A DNA stretch of 64,000 nt from Leptolyngbya sp. NIES-2104 (GTDB lineage Bacteria; Cyanobacteriota; Cyanobacteriia; Leptolyngbyales; Leptolyngbyaceae): contig NZ_BBWW01000002.1 of the NCBI RefSeq assembly GCF_001485215.1, positions 221,564 through 285,563 of the forward strand, written 5' to 3'. The notes under the pieces were generated by a model that was not told the origin of the DNA, searched no databases, and saw only the letters and a list, made by a program, of their open reading frames with translations. The translations under genes were made by a program, and so were the position numbers. This document shows, piece after piece, positions 28,127 to 36,253 of the stretch (its first letter is position 1; every line of letters starts with the position of its first letter).

Positions 28127-28368
28127 AGGTCAGGTTGTCGGTGCAAATCATGATCGCGGTTAATCTCAATCTCTCTTTCCAGATCTTTTAACAAAGCAGC
28201 TTCAGTTGCAGCAAGCCCTGCAAAGCGCATGAAGGAGGCTGCATCCGTTGTATGAGGGGGCGAAATCGGAGAAATGATGATCTCAACTTCTTGCCCTTGG
28301 AACTGAGATAAACCACTCAACTCCAGAGAATCGCTGACGACTGTCTTTCTGATTTTCAAGATGTCCAC
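28123..28368 (-). CDS. VapB-like antitoxin whose toxin is broken
   Basis: 81-residue antitoxin-like protein with an N-terminal beta-hairpin DNA-binding region (LKIRKTVVSDSLELSGLSQFQGQEVEIII) and a C-terminal tail. The overlapping toxin gene is a pseudogene, so only the antitoxin is probably still made, perhaps retained as a regulator or protection against related toxins. Identification rests on order and size more than on a strong motif. Confidence 0.6.
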   Translation of the reverse strand: MDILKIRKTVVSDSLELSGLSQFQGQEVEIIISPISPPHTTDAASFMRFAGLAATEAALLKDLEREIEINRDHDLHRQPDL

Positions 28369-28523
28369 ATAATAAGCTGAAAAGGCTGTCTCTATTGTGC
28401 ATGGGTAACGGTCAAAGAATTGCTCGATGCAATCTTTTTAAGCAGAAGAGATAAATGCGCGTCCTTCAGTGGCAAAATTGCTCAAACCTTGTCACAATAA
28501 ACACAACCCTCCGCCCAGAGCCT

Positions 28524-29909
28524 ATGCCTTGCGCCGTCATTCTTACTGCTCTTTCTGCTGAGTATCTCGCCGTCCGCGCTCGCCTATCGAATCTGCGAGA
28601 AGACATTCATCCTCAACAGACTATTTACGAGCGAGGAGAATTCTTCGCTAACGAGCAAATGTGGGATGTAGGCATTGTTGAGATTGGGGCAGGCAATCCA
28701 AGCGCAGCACTGGAAGCAGAACGCGCGATCGCATATTTCAACCCTGATATTATTCTCTTCATTGGAGTGGCAGGCGGGATCAAAGATGTTCAGTTAGGGG
28801 ATGTAGTCGCTGCCACTGAGGTCTATGGATACGAGTTTGGCAGAGCCGAGGCGAAATTCAAAGCGCGATCGAGAAGCCGTGATGCAGATTACGGTTTAGA
28901 ACAACGAGCGAAGGCGGAAGCGAGAAAACCAGACTGGTTAAAACGATTAGCTTCTGTGCCGAGTCCTGCACCGAGAGTTTTTGTCGCTCCGATCGCAGCT
29001 GGAGAGAAAGTCATTGCAGACACGCGATCGCAGATCTATCAGCTTTTGCGATCGCAGTACGAAGCCGCGATCGCAGTGGAAATGGAGGGATTAGGCTTTC
29101 TTGAAGCAGTCCGAGCAAACAAGCAAGTGGAAGCGATCGTCATTCGCGGCATCTCAGATTTGATCGACCACAAGCAGGAATCAGACAAAGCTGGGTATCA
29201 GGACATTGCGGCTCATCATGCCAGCGCATTTGCTTTTGAGATGTTGGCAAAGCTGCAATCGAAGCCGAGAGTACCAAAATCTTCATCAGCCGCTACAAGC
29301 GGAATGCGACAGGACAACGCTGGCGGTGCCCAAGGATGGCAAACAGTTGTTCAGCAGGGCGGAACTGCATACATTGGCAACATCCACTTTCACAATGCGT
29401 CTGCTGAAAAGCCCTCACAGTCAGGAACGACGAAAATGAACACTGCTCCAAAGACTAGCGAGGTTGAGATTTTTTTCTCGTATGCTCATGAAGATGAGGT
29501 ACTTCGAGATAAACTCGCAACGCATCTGACTACTCTCCAGCGGCAAGGTATCATCCGGCAATGGCACGATCGACAAATTGGAGCAGGCAAAGAGTGGGAG
29601 GGTGAAATTGATCGGCATCTCAACACCGCTCACGTCATCTTGCTCTTAGTGAGTGCCGATTTCATTGCGTCGGACTACTGTTTTGATAAAGAAGTTAAGC
29701 GGGCGATGGAACGCCATGCCGTAGGAGAAGCGCGGGTGATTCCGATCGTGCTGCGTCCAGTTGATTTAGATGGGATGCCTTTCAACAAACTTCAGACACT
29801 GCCCAAAGATCGTAAGCCTGTCACAACTTGGGCGAATCAGGATGAGGCATTTCTAGACATTGCAAAGGGTATTCGTACTGCGATCAAGGAGATGACGCAA
29901 AACCCTTAG
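28524..29909 (+). CDS. MTAN/PNP-type nucleosidase fused to TIR domain
   Basis: 461 residues from ATG 28524 (MPCAVILTALSAEY, the usual family start). Residues 1-245 form a purine nucleosidase/phosphorylase (MTAN) fold with IGVAGGIKDVQLGDVV, AVEMEGLGFLEA and RGISDLID, which carry the expected Glu and Asp. The G/H motif GWQTVVQQGGTAYIGNIHFH follows at 271-290, then a TIR domain (312-455: IFFSYAHEDE, LLVSADFIASDYCFDKEV with the candidate catalytic Glu). Related nucleosidase domains in defence proteins cleave ATP and TIR domains cleave NAD; both activities here are inferred. A -1 frameshift signal at the stop may fuse this protein to the NACHT ATPase that follows. Confidence 0.85.
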   Translation: MPCAVILTALSAEYLAVRARLSNLREDIHPQQTIYERGEFFANEQMWDVGIVEIGAGNPSAALEAERAIAYFNPDIILFIGVAGGIKDVQLGDVVAATEVYGYEFGRAEAKFKARSRSRDADYGLEQRAKAEARKPDWLKRLASVPSPAPRVFVAPIAAGEKVIADTRSQIYQLLRSQYEAAIAVEMEGLGFLEAVRANKQVEAIVIRGISDLIDHKQESDKAGYQDIAAHHASAFAFEMLAKLQSKPRVPKSSSAATSGMRQDNAGGAQGWQTVVQQGGTAYIGNIHFHNASAEKPSQSGTTKMNTAPKTSEVEIFFSYAHEDEVLRDKLATHLTTLQRQGIIRQWHDRQIGAGKEWEGEIDRHLNTAHVILLLVSADFIASDYCFDKEVKRAMERHAVGEARVIPIVLRPVDLDGMPFNKLQTLPKDRKPVTTWANQDEAFLDIAKGIRTAIKEMTQNP

Positions 29910-29950
29910 CTGGCTCACTCTCGTCTCAAGGTCGCCCAGAGAGTGAGCCA
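29886..29950 (+). promoter_or_regulatory. Candidate -1 programmed ribosomal frameshift cassette
   Basis: Four elements occur in order: AAGGAG (29886-29891), slippery heptamer A-AAC-CCT in the TIR frame (29900-29906), the TIR stop TAG (29907-29909), and a perfect 12-bp stem (29911-29922 with 29939-29950, 16-base loop). A -1 slip enters a frame with no stop through the NACHT gene, giving NPLAGSLSSQGR...ISVDALVRRVRSQ. The layout mimics the dnaX frameshift site. The CCT half of the heptamer is less slippery than AAG, so efficiency is uncertain. There is no T-tract, so it is not an ordinary terminator. Confidence 0.6.
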
Positions 29951-29983
29951 ATAACAAATGGCGATATTTCAGTTGATGCGTTA

Positions 29984-32017
29984 GTGCGGAGAGTGCGATC
30001 GCAGATTCACGATGACATTAAGAAGCTGCATGGCACAATGCCCTTGTGGGGTGTGGATCATTGGGTTCCTCTGGGAGAATTGTTCGTTGATGTCAATATT
30101 CTCGAACAAGTCAGTAGTAATCGACGATCGGAACTAGCAGATCTTTGGCAGGATTTTAGTAGGAATGGAAGTTATCGAGGGTTCGATCGCATTGGCTTAG
30201 GAAACTCAGAGAAGCGAGTACCAGGTCTAAGCATTCTCGATCACGATACCAATGTTATGGTGTTAGGTAAGCCCGGATCAGGAAAAACAACTTACTTACA
30301 GCGACTTGTGACGGAATGTAATCAGGGGAACCTACAGGCAGATTGTATTCCAGCATTGATTAGGCTGCGAGAGTTTGTTGATGATGGTCATTCATTTGAG
30401 TATTGTCTGGAGCGTTTCCTTTCTCATGGCTGGAATTTATCTGATGCAGAAATCGAAGCTATCTTCAGACAAGGTAAAGCCTTAATTTTGTTGGATGGGC
30501 TAGATGAGGTAACGGGTGAAGCTAGTCAGAGCATTACAAAGGAAATTAAGCGAATTGCTCGTGTCTATCCGCAAGTAAAAATTGTGGTGACTTGTCGAAC
30601 TCAAAGCCAAGACTCACGATTTGAGCGATTTGATTATGTAGAAGTTGCTGATTTTGATGAATCACAGGTGCGATCGTTTGTTTTGCATTGGTTCAGCGCA
30701 GTTGCAGGAGGAGGAGGAAAAGAAAAATCACAAGCATTTCTAGAGAAGCTGTTTCTAGATGAAAACAAGCCCATTTGCGAGTTAGTCATCACACCGATCT
30801 TGTTAAGCCTATCCTGTGCTGTGTTTGAGCAGACTGGCAAGTTTTATTCAAAGCGATCGAGGTTGTATGAGGAAGGGCTGGAACTACTTTTAGAAAAGTG
30901 GGATCGATCGCGAGATGTGGAGCGAGGTGAGATTTATCAAGAGCTAACAGTGGAGCGAAAGCTGGAGCTACTAAGCTATCTTGCTGTGAAGAAATTTGAG
31001 CAAGCGCAGTATGTGCTGTTCGAGCAGGCGGAGCTTGAGGGTTATATCGCTGAGTTTCTAGGGATCGGGCAGCAGGATGCGCGATTTGTATTGCGGGCGA
31101 TCGAGTCCCAGCATGGATTGTTGATTGAGCGATCGCAGAAAATTTGGTCGTTTTCACACCTGACCTTTCAAGAGTTTTTTGTAGCAAAGTGGTTCTGTGA
31201 TCAAGCCAATTGGCAAAATCTGGTCAAGCATCTTATCAAGTCTCCGTGGAAAGAAGTGTTTCTACTAACAGCAGAAATGCTGCCAAATTCCAACAACTTC
31301 TTACATTTGATGAAGGTGGAAACAGATCGGATCGTGGGCTATAGCAGAGAGATCCAGCAGTTTCTGGAATGGGTGAATGAAAAGTCCCAATCTGTAGATG
31401 TGCCATATGAGTATCTCATTGCAAGAGCATTCTATTACGACATCACAATTGGTCTTGAACTTGCTCTCGAAGATGGTGCAAAACTTGCTTATAATACTGC
31501 TCTTGACTCAGATTTCTCTCTTACTCTTGCTCTATGTCCTGACTTATCTCTTGATTTTGATCTTGCCTATGAGTATAGTTTTACTTCTAATGATTTTGAC
31601 TTTATCCATGACTATCTTCTTAGCTGTACCATTTGTCTCATAATTGACCGAACTATTGAAATTGTTGACGAAATTTGCAATTCTTCTCAAGCAGATAATG
31701 ATCTGAAGCAAGGACTTCAAAAGCTATTGGATGAATTACCAGGGGAACAGGAAGAGTTCGATGAGTGGCTAGGGAACTGCGAACCAGAATGGTTTGATGA
31801 GTTACGAGATATCATAATCGAGCATCGCAATATTGGGCGTTACTGGCAATTCACCGAAGTACAGATTGAGCTACTGCAAAAGTACTATGACGCAAACAAA
31901 CTGTTGATAGAGTGTTTGAGCCATTCAGAAATCAAGAAGGAAGTTGAAGAAACACTGCTACTCCCGATCGCTGAAATCGAAAGACGCAAGAAGCTGAAGT
32001 TGGATGGTTTTCAGTAG
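29984..32017 (+). CDS. NACHT-domain STAND ATPase, possibly translated by frameshift from TIR gene
   Basis: 677 residues from GTG 29984, but the frame is open from 29906 in a -1 relation to the TIR gene. It has a short N-terminal helical region (RSQIHDDIKKLHGTMPLWG), NACHT P-loop LGKPGSGKTTYLQRL near residue 96, Walker B ALILLDGLDEV near 166, a winged-helix region, and a C-terminal helical domain rich in Asp/Glu. No ATG or ribosome-binding site supports an independent start, which favours frameshift production of a nucleosidase-TIR-NACHT protein of about 1160 residues. The role would be an NLR-like phage sensor. A simple frameshift mutation in a formerly fused gene is the alternative. Confidence 0.82.
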   Translation: MRRVRSQIHDDIKKLHGTMPLWGVDHWVPLGELFVDVNILEQVSSNRRSELADLWQDFSRNGSYRGFDRIGLGNSEKRVPGLSILDHDTNVMVLGKPGSGKTTYLQRLVTECNQGNLQADCIPALIRLREFVDDGHSFEYCLERFLSHGWNLSDAEIEAIFRQGKALILLDGLDEVTGEASQSITKEIKRIARVYPQVKIVVTCRTQSQDSRFERFDYVEVADFDESQVRSFVLHWFSAVAGGGGKEKSQAFLEKLFLDENKPICELVITPILLSLSCAVFEQTGKFYSKRSRLYEEGLELLLEKWDRSRDVERGEIYQELTVERKLELLSYLAVKKFEQAQYVLFEQAELEGYIAEFLGIGQQDARFVLRAIESQHGLLIERSQKIWSFSHLTFQEFFVAKWFCDQANWQNLVKHLIKSPWKEVFLLTAEMLPNSNNFLHLMKVETDRIVGYSREIQQFLEWVNEKSQSVDVPYEYLIARAFYYDITIGLELALEDGAKLAYNTALDSDFSLTLALCPDLSLDFDLAYEYSFTSNDFDFIHDYLLSCTICLIIDRTIEIVDEICNSSQADNDLKQGLQKLLDELPGEQEEFDEWLGNCEPEWFDELRDIIIEHRNIGRYWQFTEVQIELLQKYYDANKLLIECLSHSEIKKEVEETLLLPIAEIERRKKLKLDGFQ

Positions 32018-32172
32018 CCGATCGCTTGTCGTTGAGAGTAAATCTTGTCTAGCAAAAAATCGCGTAGCTCATCAGCAATGTCAGCCAGAGGATTGCCAGC
32101 AAGAGCGCGTCCAATCAGTCGTTTTGCTTCCCGAAACTCACCACAGTCGATTGACTGCAAGAACAAATGCAC
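32011..32172 (-). CDS. Short convergent open frame of unknown function
   Basis: 53-codon minus-strand frame from GTG 32172 (VHLFLQSIDCGEFREAKRLIG ... ADELRDFLLDKIY), overlapping the end of the NACHT gene. Amphipathic helical composition looks protein-like, but start and ribosome-binding site are weak; it may be the tail of a deleted gene. The rest of 32018-32297 shows no other gene. Confidence 0.25.
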   Translation of the reverse strand: MHLFLQSIDCGEFREAKRLIGRALAGNPLADIADELRDFLLDKIYSQRQAIGY

Positions 32173-32297
32173 TTCGATGAAATATAGAACGAGTCAGTTC
32201 AATTGTTTTATAACTTAAAATACGTTCAGCTTCATGTCTCGGTCGATTGGGTTGTGTTCAGGCATGATAATAAGAACGAAGGATTCAGGAGTCAATT

Positions 32298-32660
32298 ATG
32301 TCTCGTGACGAGGAACGAGAAACAAGAATCACGATGGAAATTGTTGTCGATGCCTATGGACCTGAAGAACAGGCAATGGGTTGGTATTACTATTTGCAAG
32401 ATACAATGCAGTTTCCCTTCACAGCAACCTGTGTCAGCAAACGCCGCATCTCTCCGCTCAAAGAAGGCAAAACAGTAGAGGTGGTGGGGATGGCTCCGGA
32501 AGATGAATGTGAGCAAGAGATGTTCGTTGAAATCGAGTGGGAGGGCGATACATTGGCAGTTCCTTTGATTCAGCTAGAAGCGATCGATGCCGATGATGAA
32601 ACACAGCAAGCCATCGCAGACTGGCATTACTGGGTGAATCAAGGCTACGAATTTGGTTAA
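32298..32660 (+). CDS. ccbP: CcbP-like calcium-binding protein
   Basis: 120-residue acidic protein matching cyanobacterial CcbP, the calcium buffer linked to heterocyst development in Anabaena: RITMEIVVDAYGPEEQAMGW, FPFTATCVSKRRISPL and GMAPEDECEQEMFVEIEW. Calcium is bound through acidic side chains rather than EF hands. AGGAG at 32287-32291 with a 6-base spacer supports ATG 32298. It is the only recognisably chromosomal-type gene in this stretch and is flanked by accessory DNA. Function is from the family. Confidence 0.8.
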   Translation: MSRDEERETRITMEIVVDAYGPEEQAMGWYYYLQDTMQFPFTATCVSKRRISPLKEGKTVEVVGMAPEDECEQEMFVEIEWEGDTLAVPLIQLEAIDADDETQQAIADWHYWVNQGYEFG

Positions 32661-32769
32661 GCAGGGCGATTGGGAGTGGAATCAGAATGAGGAAGGCATT
32701 GATTACCCTGAAGGAGAGTCGTGTCCTCACTGTTTGTTTTGGGCAAATCGCGAACACTACGTGGAGTGA
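32653..32769 (+). CDS. Short CxxC peptide frame overlapping ccbP end
   Basis: 38-codon frame from TTG 32653 with a CPHC pair in DYPEGESCPHCLFWANREHYVE. The composition looks like a real protein end rather than chance, but there is no ATG. It could be a decayed extension or a small zinc-knuckle protein coupled to ccbP. Confidence 0.25.
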   Translation: MVKQGDWEWNQNEEGIDYPEGESCPHCLFWANREHYVE

Positions 32770-32905
32770 AGCTACCGCTGGACAGGCGAAATCATTTCCT
32801 CAACCGATACTTAACCAATCGAGAATTGCTCGAAGGGTGATCGCCCTATGCGCCAACAACCTGCGCCATCGTACTATGTTGAGACTCCGTTCTCGTTGGA
32901 TTGTC

Positions 32906-33190
32906 ATGGCTCTAGTTCGCGGCACACTTGATCCGATTACGCTGAGGATTACAGACTTACCCGATGTGGTGGAAGTCGAAAATGGGTGGCAGGAATTTAC
33001 GATCGACGCGGGCACAGCAATCATTACAATTACTGTGCGTCCGCGAATCTGGAAGAATTTCGTCGATGCGATCGCGCAGTACGAAAACTGGTTTGCAGTA
33101 ATTACGGGACGTATGGGAGAACTGACCGATGTAGGATTTGTCTTAGAACAGCCTGGAATCCAAGTCTTTGAAGCTCAGGTTTCCGATTAG
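32906..33190 (+). CDS. FinO-like cyanobacterial protein
   Basis: 94 residues from ATG 32906. It matches the core of the cyanobacterial FinO-like family (LRITDLPDVVEVENGWQEFTID, then WFAVITGRMG and FVLEQPGIQVFE). FinO/ProQ proteins bind structured RNA; a role in plasmid transfer or RNA regulation is only a family suggestion, and the C-terminal extension of longer members is absent. An upstream in-frame extension exists, but the conserved part begins near this ATG. A 32-bp copy of its 3' end occurs at 22790-22821. Confidence 0.55.
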   Translation: MALVRGTLDPITLRITDLPDVVEVENGWQEFTIDAGTAIITITVRPRIWKNFVDAIAQYENWFAVITGRMGELTDVGFVLEQPGIQVFEAQVSD

Positions 33191-33298
33191 CATCAAACGA
33201 CTTGGTTTTTCTTGCAGAAGCCGCTGTACATGAGGGCATTTAACGATAACGATTATTGAGCTTTTCCCTTATTCCAACTGGATGAAGCTGGAGCGTTC

Positions 33299-33808
33299 TC
33301 ACACAGGATCGTGTTCATTGATCGAATTCGGATCGTCGCCAGACAATTTTCGCTGCTCCAGCGTTCTGCGAGTGCGTTCCAGTTCTGCCGCAAGCAATTT
33401 CTCATCAGGAAGCACCATTTGGTACTCGGCAGCCATCACCTTATTCGGAAGCCCTTCGAGAGCATAATGTGCGATCGCTTCATCTTTACGATTACAGAGG
33501 ATCAAACCAACAGGCGGGTTTTCATTGGCATACATCCAATTCTCACGGGCATAGTTGAGATAGAGGTGCATTTGTCCAGCATCTGCATAGGAAAAATCGC
33601 CCAACTTTAATTCCACAATGACTAAGCAGCGTAACCGTCGATGGAAAAAGAGCAAGTCCACCCTGAACCACTGCTCCCCAATCCGTAATCGCTTTTGCCG
33701 TCCCAAGAAAGCAAAATCATTGCCGAGTTCGAGTAAGAAACTCTCAATATGTTGAATTAACGCTTCTTCTAGATCATTTTCTGAATATTCATCTTTAAGG
33801 GATAAAAA
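33299..33808 (-). CDS. DUF1016/YhcG nuclease, 3' exon
   Basis: C-terminal half of a PDDEXK nuclease-like DUF1016 protein. The exon begins FLSLKDEYSENDLEEALIQH and contains VDLLFFHRRLRCLVIVELKLGDF with the Asp...Glu-x-Lys catalytic signature. It is separated from its 5' exon (36254-36874) by a group II intron. Splicing joins codon GAA of exon 1 to TTT of exon 2 and gives a 376-residue protein of normal family length. YhcG-like proteins are linked to DNA breakdown and restriction-type contexts. Unspliced RNA would give a truncated protein. Confidence 0.85.
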   Translation of the reverse strand, partial: FLSLKDEYSENDLEEALIQHIESFLLELGNDFAFLGRQKRLRIGEQWFRVDLLFFHRRLRCLVIVELKLGDFSYADAGQMHLYLNYARENWMYANENPPVGLILCNRKDEAIAHYALEGLPNKVMAAEYQMVLPDEKLLAAELERTRRTLEQRKLSGDDPNSINEHDPV

Positions 33809-33866
33809 GTAGGGTAGGACGCTGACGAGGTGGCGTTTGCGGCTCCTTTTCCATCGTCCTCCCTCC

Positions 33867-33901
33867 GAACCGGACGTGCGGCTTTCACCGCATCACGGCT
33901 C
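33867..33901 (-). ncRNA. Group II intron domain V
   Basis: 35-nt hairpin beginning GAGCCGTGATGCGGTGAAAG and ending ACGTCCGGTTC on the minus strand. It shows the expected bulge and GAAA tetraloop, the catalytic core of self-splicing group II introns. It follows the maturase stop directly. Confidence 0.9.
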
Positions 33902-35704
33902 TCCAGTCACTCGTTCCGTCTGACCTCGTAGCGGTCTACCCGCATGAAGGTCGTCGTGGCATTTTCGACATAACACTAAGGTCTTCCGTTGCCGCGCTGC
34001 CATCAGATGCACCCGATCGGGTTTCGATTTGCGCCCTGCCGAGTTCAGATCGGCAAGCTTGCGAATATGATGGACTTCGATGTTTTGCGTCGAGGCACAG
34101 ATTTCGCAAGTATCTGCTAGTAGTCGTTGTAGCAGTTCAGTTCGACCGAGTGGGTGTCGAGCCAAAGCTTGGTCTCGGATCGTTGCCGTCAAATTGACCT
34201 TGAGCGGAATTCCACCGAAGCGAGCAATCAAGGGCGACTTGTCTGCTCGTGGAACGGTAATTTCCAAACACGTTCTCCATCCCTCAGCCGTTTTGAGTTT
34301 GGCACGATATCTGCGTGCCATCTTCGCAACTGACGATTTGTGCTTGTGTGCCAATGTCTTCAGTAGGGAGGTTCGCATCACCCAGTGAAGCTGATTGAGC
34401 CAAGCAATATTATCTGCCAATTGATAGTACTGGACATAGCCTCGGTACTCCGATTGATATTGACTGATAATGCTGTAGTCCGTGTTGTGCGTTCGTTCCA
34501 TCCGATGAATAGGCTTTCCTCGTTTCATGTAAAACCGACAGCGGTCTTTCATGAAAGATATTGGCATTCTGAGCGCGATTCCGCCGTTCACTGAGCGACG
34601 GTTTGTTGTGATTTTAGAATCACAGTGCGTAATCGAAATGTCATATCCAAGGAAACGGGCAGGCTCGGTGTGGGCATGGGTAATTAGGGTCTTATCTTCG
34701 GACAATTCCAACTTGAGTTCCTCTTGTAGAAACGTCCTAAGCTGCTCCTTGATTGCTTCTGCCTCTTGCTTTGTTCCAGCAAAACCAAGTAGAAAATCAT
34801 CAGCGTATCTCACGTATCGCAACCTTCGATAATTGGGATCATTCGGGTCATTAGCTGGGACGCTTCGACGAAGCTGTTCCAGTTCATGAGCGGCTTCGAT
34901 TTGTCCCTGTTGTCTGAGGCAGCGAATGCGATAGGTGAGGTGGTTGTAAGCTGCATGATGTGCCCGTCGTTGCCCTTTTGTGTACGCTGGAATCAGCGTT
35001 TGCTCGACAAACTGATCTAATTTGTTGAGGTAGAGATTGGAAAGGATGGGACTCAGAATTGACCCTTGCGGTGTCCCACTTAGGGTTGGAGTATGTCGCC
35101 CATTTTCCATGTATCCTGTCCGCAGCAAATTTCGGATCAGCCGCAGGAAACGGTTGTCTGGAATATCCGTTTGCAGAATCTTCAGCAGGATCTCTGAATC
35201 GATGCTGTCGAAGCAGCTTTGGATATCGCCTTCGATGAACCATTTGGTGCCGTGCCACACTCGTTTGATAGTGCTCAATGCGGTGTGGCAGCCTCGTCCT
35301 GGGCGGAAGCCGTGAGACGAGTCGGAGAATTGAGGTTCATAGTAGGCTTCCAAGAGAGAACGGATCACCTCTTGTAGTAGTTTGTCAGACCAAGATGGCA
35401 GTCCTAATGGACGAGTTTTTCCATTCTTTTTCGGAATGTAGACTCGTCGAACCGGAGTCCAACGATACCGCTCATATCGAATTGCTTCGATGATGGCGTG
35501 AATCTTGTCCATTGACATACCATCAACCGTTTCCGCTGTGGTTCCCTTTGTCAGTGCGCCTTTGTTACGATAGATTCGCCCATAAGCGCGGAGGTAGAGT
35601 TGGGGATTGTACAGTTGTCGATAGAGGTCTTTTAACGGTGAACGATGATGTCCTCGCCCACGGATGATGTCTAAAACAGTTTCGGCTTCACGCATCTCGC
35701 GCAC
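33893..35704 (-). CDS. ltrA: Group II intron reverse transcriptase/maturase with HNH endonuclease
   Basis: 603-residue intron-encoded protein. The RT domain has GFRPGRGCHTAL (RT2), PQGSILSPILSNLYL (RT4) and the catalytic YADD in RYVRYADDFLLGF (RT5). A maturase domain X follows, then a C-terminal HNH with CEICAS, VHHIRKLAD and CRKCHDDLH. It promotes splicing and retrohoming of the surrounding intron. The frame is intact, so the intron is likely active or recently so. The last codons overlap the start of domain V. ATG at 35704 is used; a second ATG lies 9 bases in. Confidence 0.93.
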   Translation of the reverse strand: MREMREAETVLDIIRGRGHHRSPLKDLYRQLYNPQLYLRAYGRIYRNKGALTKGTTAETVDGMSMDKIHAIIEAIRYERYRWTPVRRVYIPKKNGKTRPLGLPSWSDKLLQEVIRSLLEAYYEPQFSDSSHGFRPGRGCHTALSTIKRVWHGTKWFIEGDIQSCFDSIDSEILLKILQTDIPDNRFLRLIRNLLRTGYMENGRHTPTLSGTPQGSILSPILSNLYLNKLDQFVEQTLIPAYTKGQRRAHHAAYNHLTYRIRCLRQQGQIEAAHELEQLRRSVPANDPNDPNYRRLRYVRYADDFLLGFAGTKQEAEAIKEQLRTFLQEELKLELSEDKTLITHAHTEPARFLGYDISITHCDSKITTNRRSVNGGIALRMPISFMKDRCRFYMKRGKPIHRMERTHNTDYSIISQYQSEYRGYVQYYQLADNIAWLNQLHWVMRTSLLKTLAHKHKSSVAKMARRYRAKLKTAEGWRTCLEITVPRADKSPLIARFGGIPLKVNLTATIRDQALARHPLGRTELLQRLLADTCEICASTQNIEVHHIRKLADLNSAGRKSKPDRVHLMAARQRKTLVLCRKCHDDLHAGRPLRGQTERVTGEP

Positions 35705-36253
35705 CTCTCTGTGTGGTTCATCGAGTGACCTGCCTCCCTTCGCCTTGTAAACGGCTTTCCCGTTCGCTGACTACTACGGAGGCTCCGTTGCCAGAGTGAA
35801 AGATTCACTCTCAGTTGAGGGAACTCACCCCTCAACCTGTTAGGACTCGCGTCCCGTAGGCAATCCCGCGCTTTTCTGAAATGACACGTCCGAGTGAAGG
35901 TTAGGTACTCCGTTCGTTCCCTTAATTCAGGTCATCCCTGAACACTCTGATTCTTGAGAGTTCCAAATGCCTTAGAATTATGCACCCGGATGAACCAGCG
36001 TCGGTATCAAATGCCGTTCCGACGAGACTACGTTTGGTCTAGTTGGGACTAGAGTTCAAGCAATCCAGCCTTTACCTTGCTTCACAAGCTTCGCGGTGCA
36101 GTGGTTTGGGCATTTTATCTCCGCTCACCGCTTTACCAATATGCTGCTTTCCCCTTTACCTTTCGGCTCCAGGTAGATTGGTCAGCTTAGACACCACCTC
36201 CCAAGTGTTCTCTTGGCTGTGCCAAGGATGTCATTCCAAATGTCACGGCGCAC

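Larger units (their letters stand above)
33809..36253 (-). mobile_element. Group II intron inserted in the DUF1016 gene
   Basis: 2445-bp group II intron on the minus strand. The 5' end starts GTGCGCC (complement of 36247-36253), fitting the GUGYG consensus. A canonical domain V lies at 33867-33901 and the 3' end is CTAC at 33812-33809. It encodes a reverse transcriptase/maturase with an HNH endonuclease. About 550 bases (35705-36253) upstream of that gene form the structured 5' domains and have no other gene. Both ends are fixed by the restored host frame. Insertion in a conserved coding gene is less common than in intergenic or mobile DNA. Confidence 0.9.

Noticed and set aside
29911-29950. 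Perfect 12-bp stem as a rho-independent terminator
   Set aside because: No T-tract follows, the NACHT frame runs through it, and its place after a slippery heptamer and stop fits a frameshift stimulator better.
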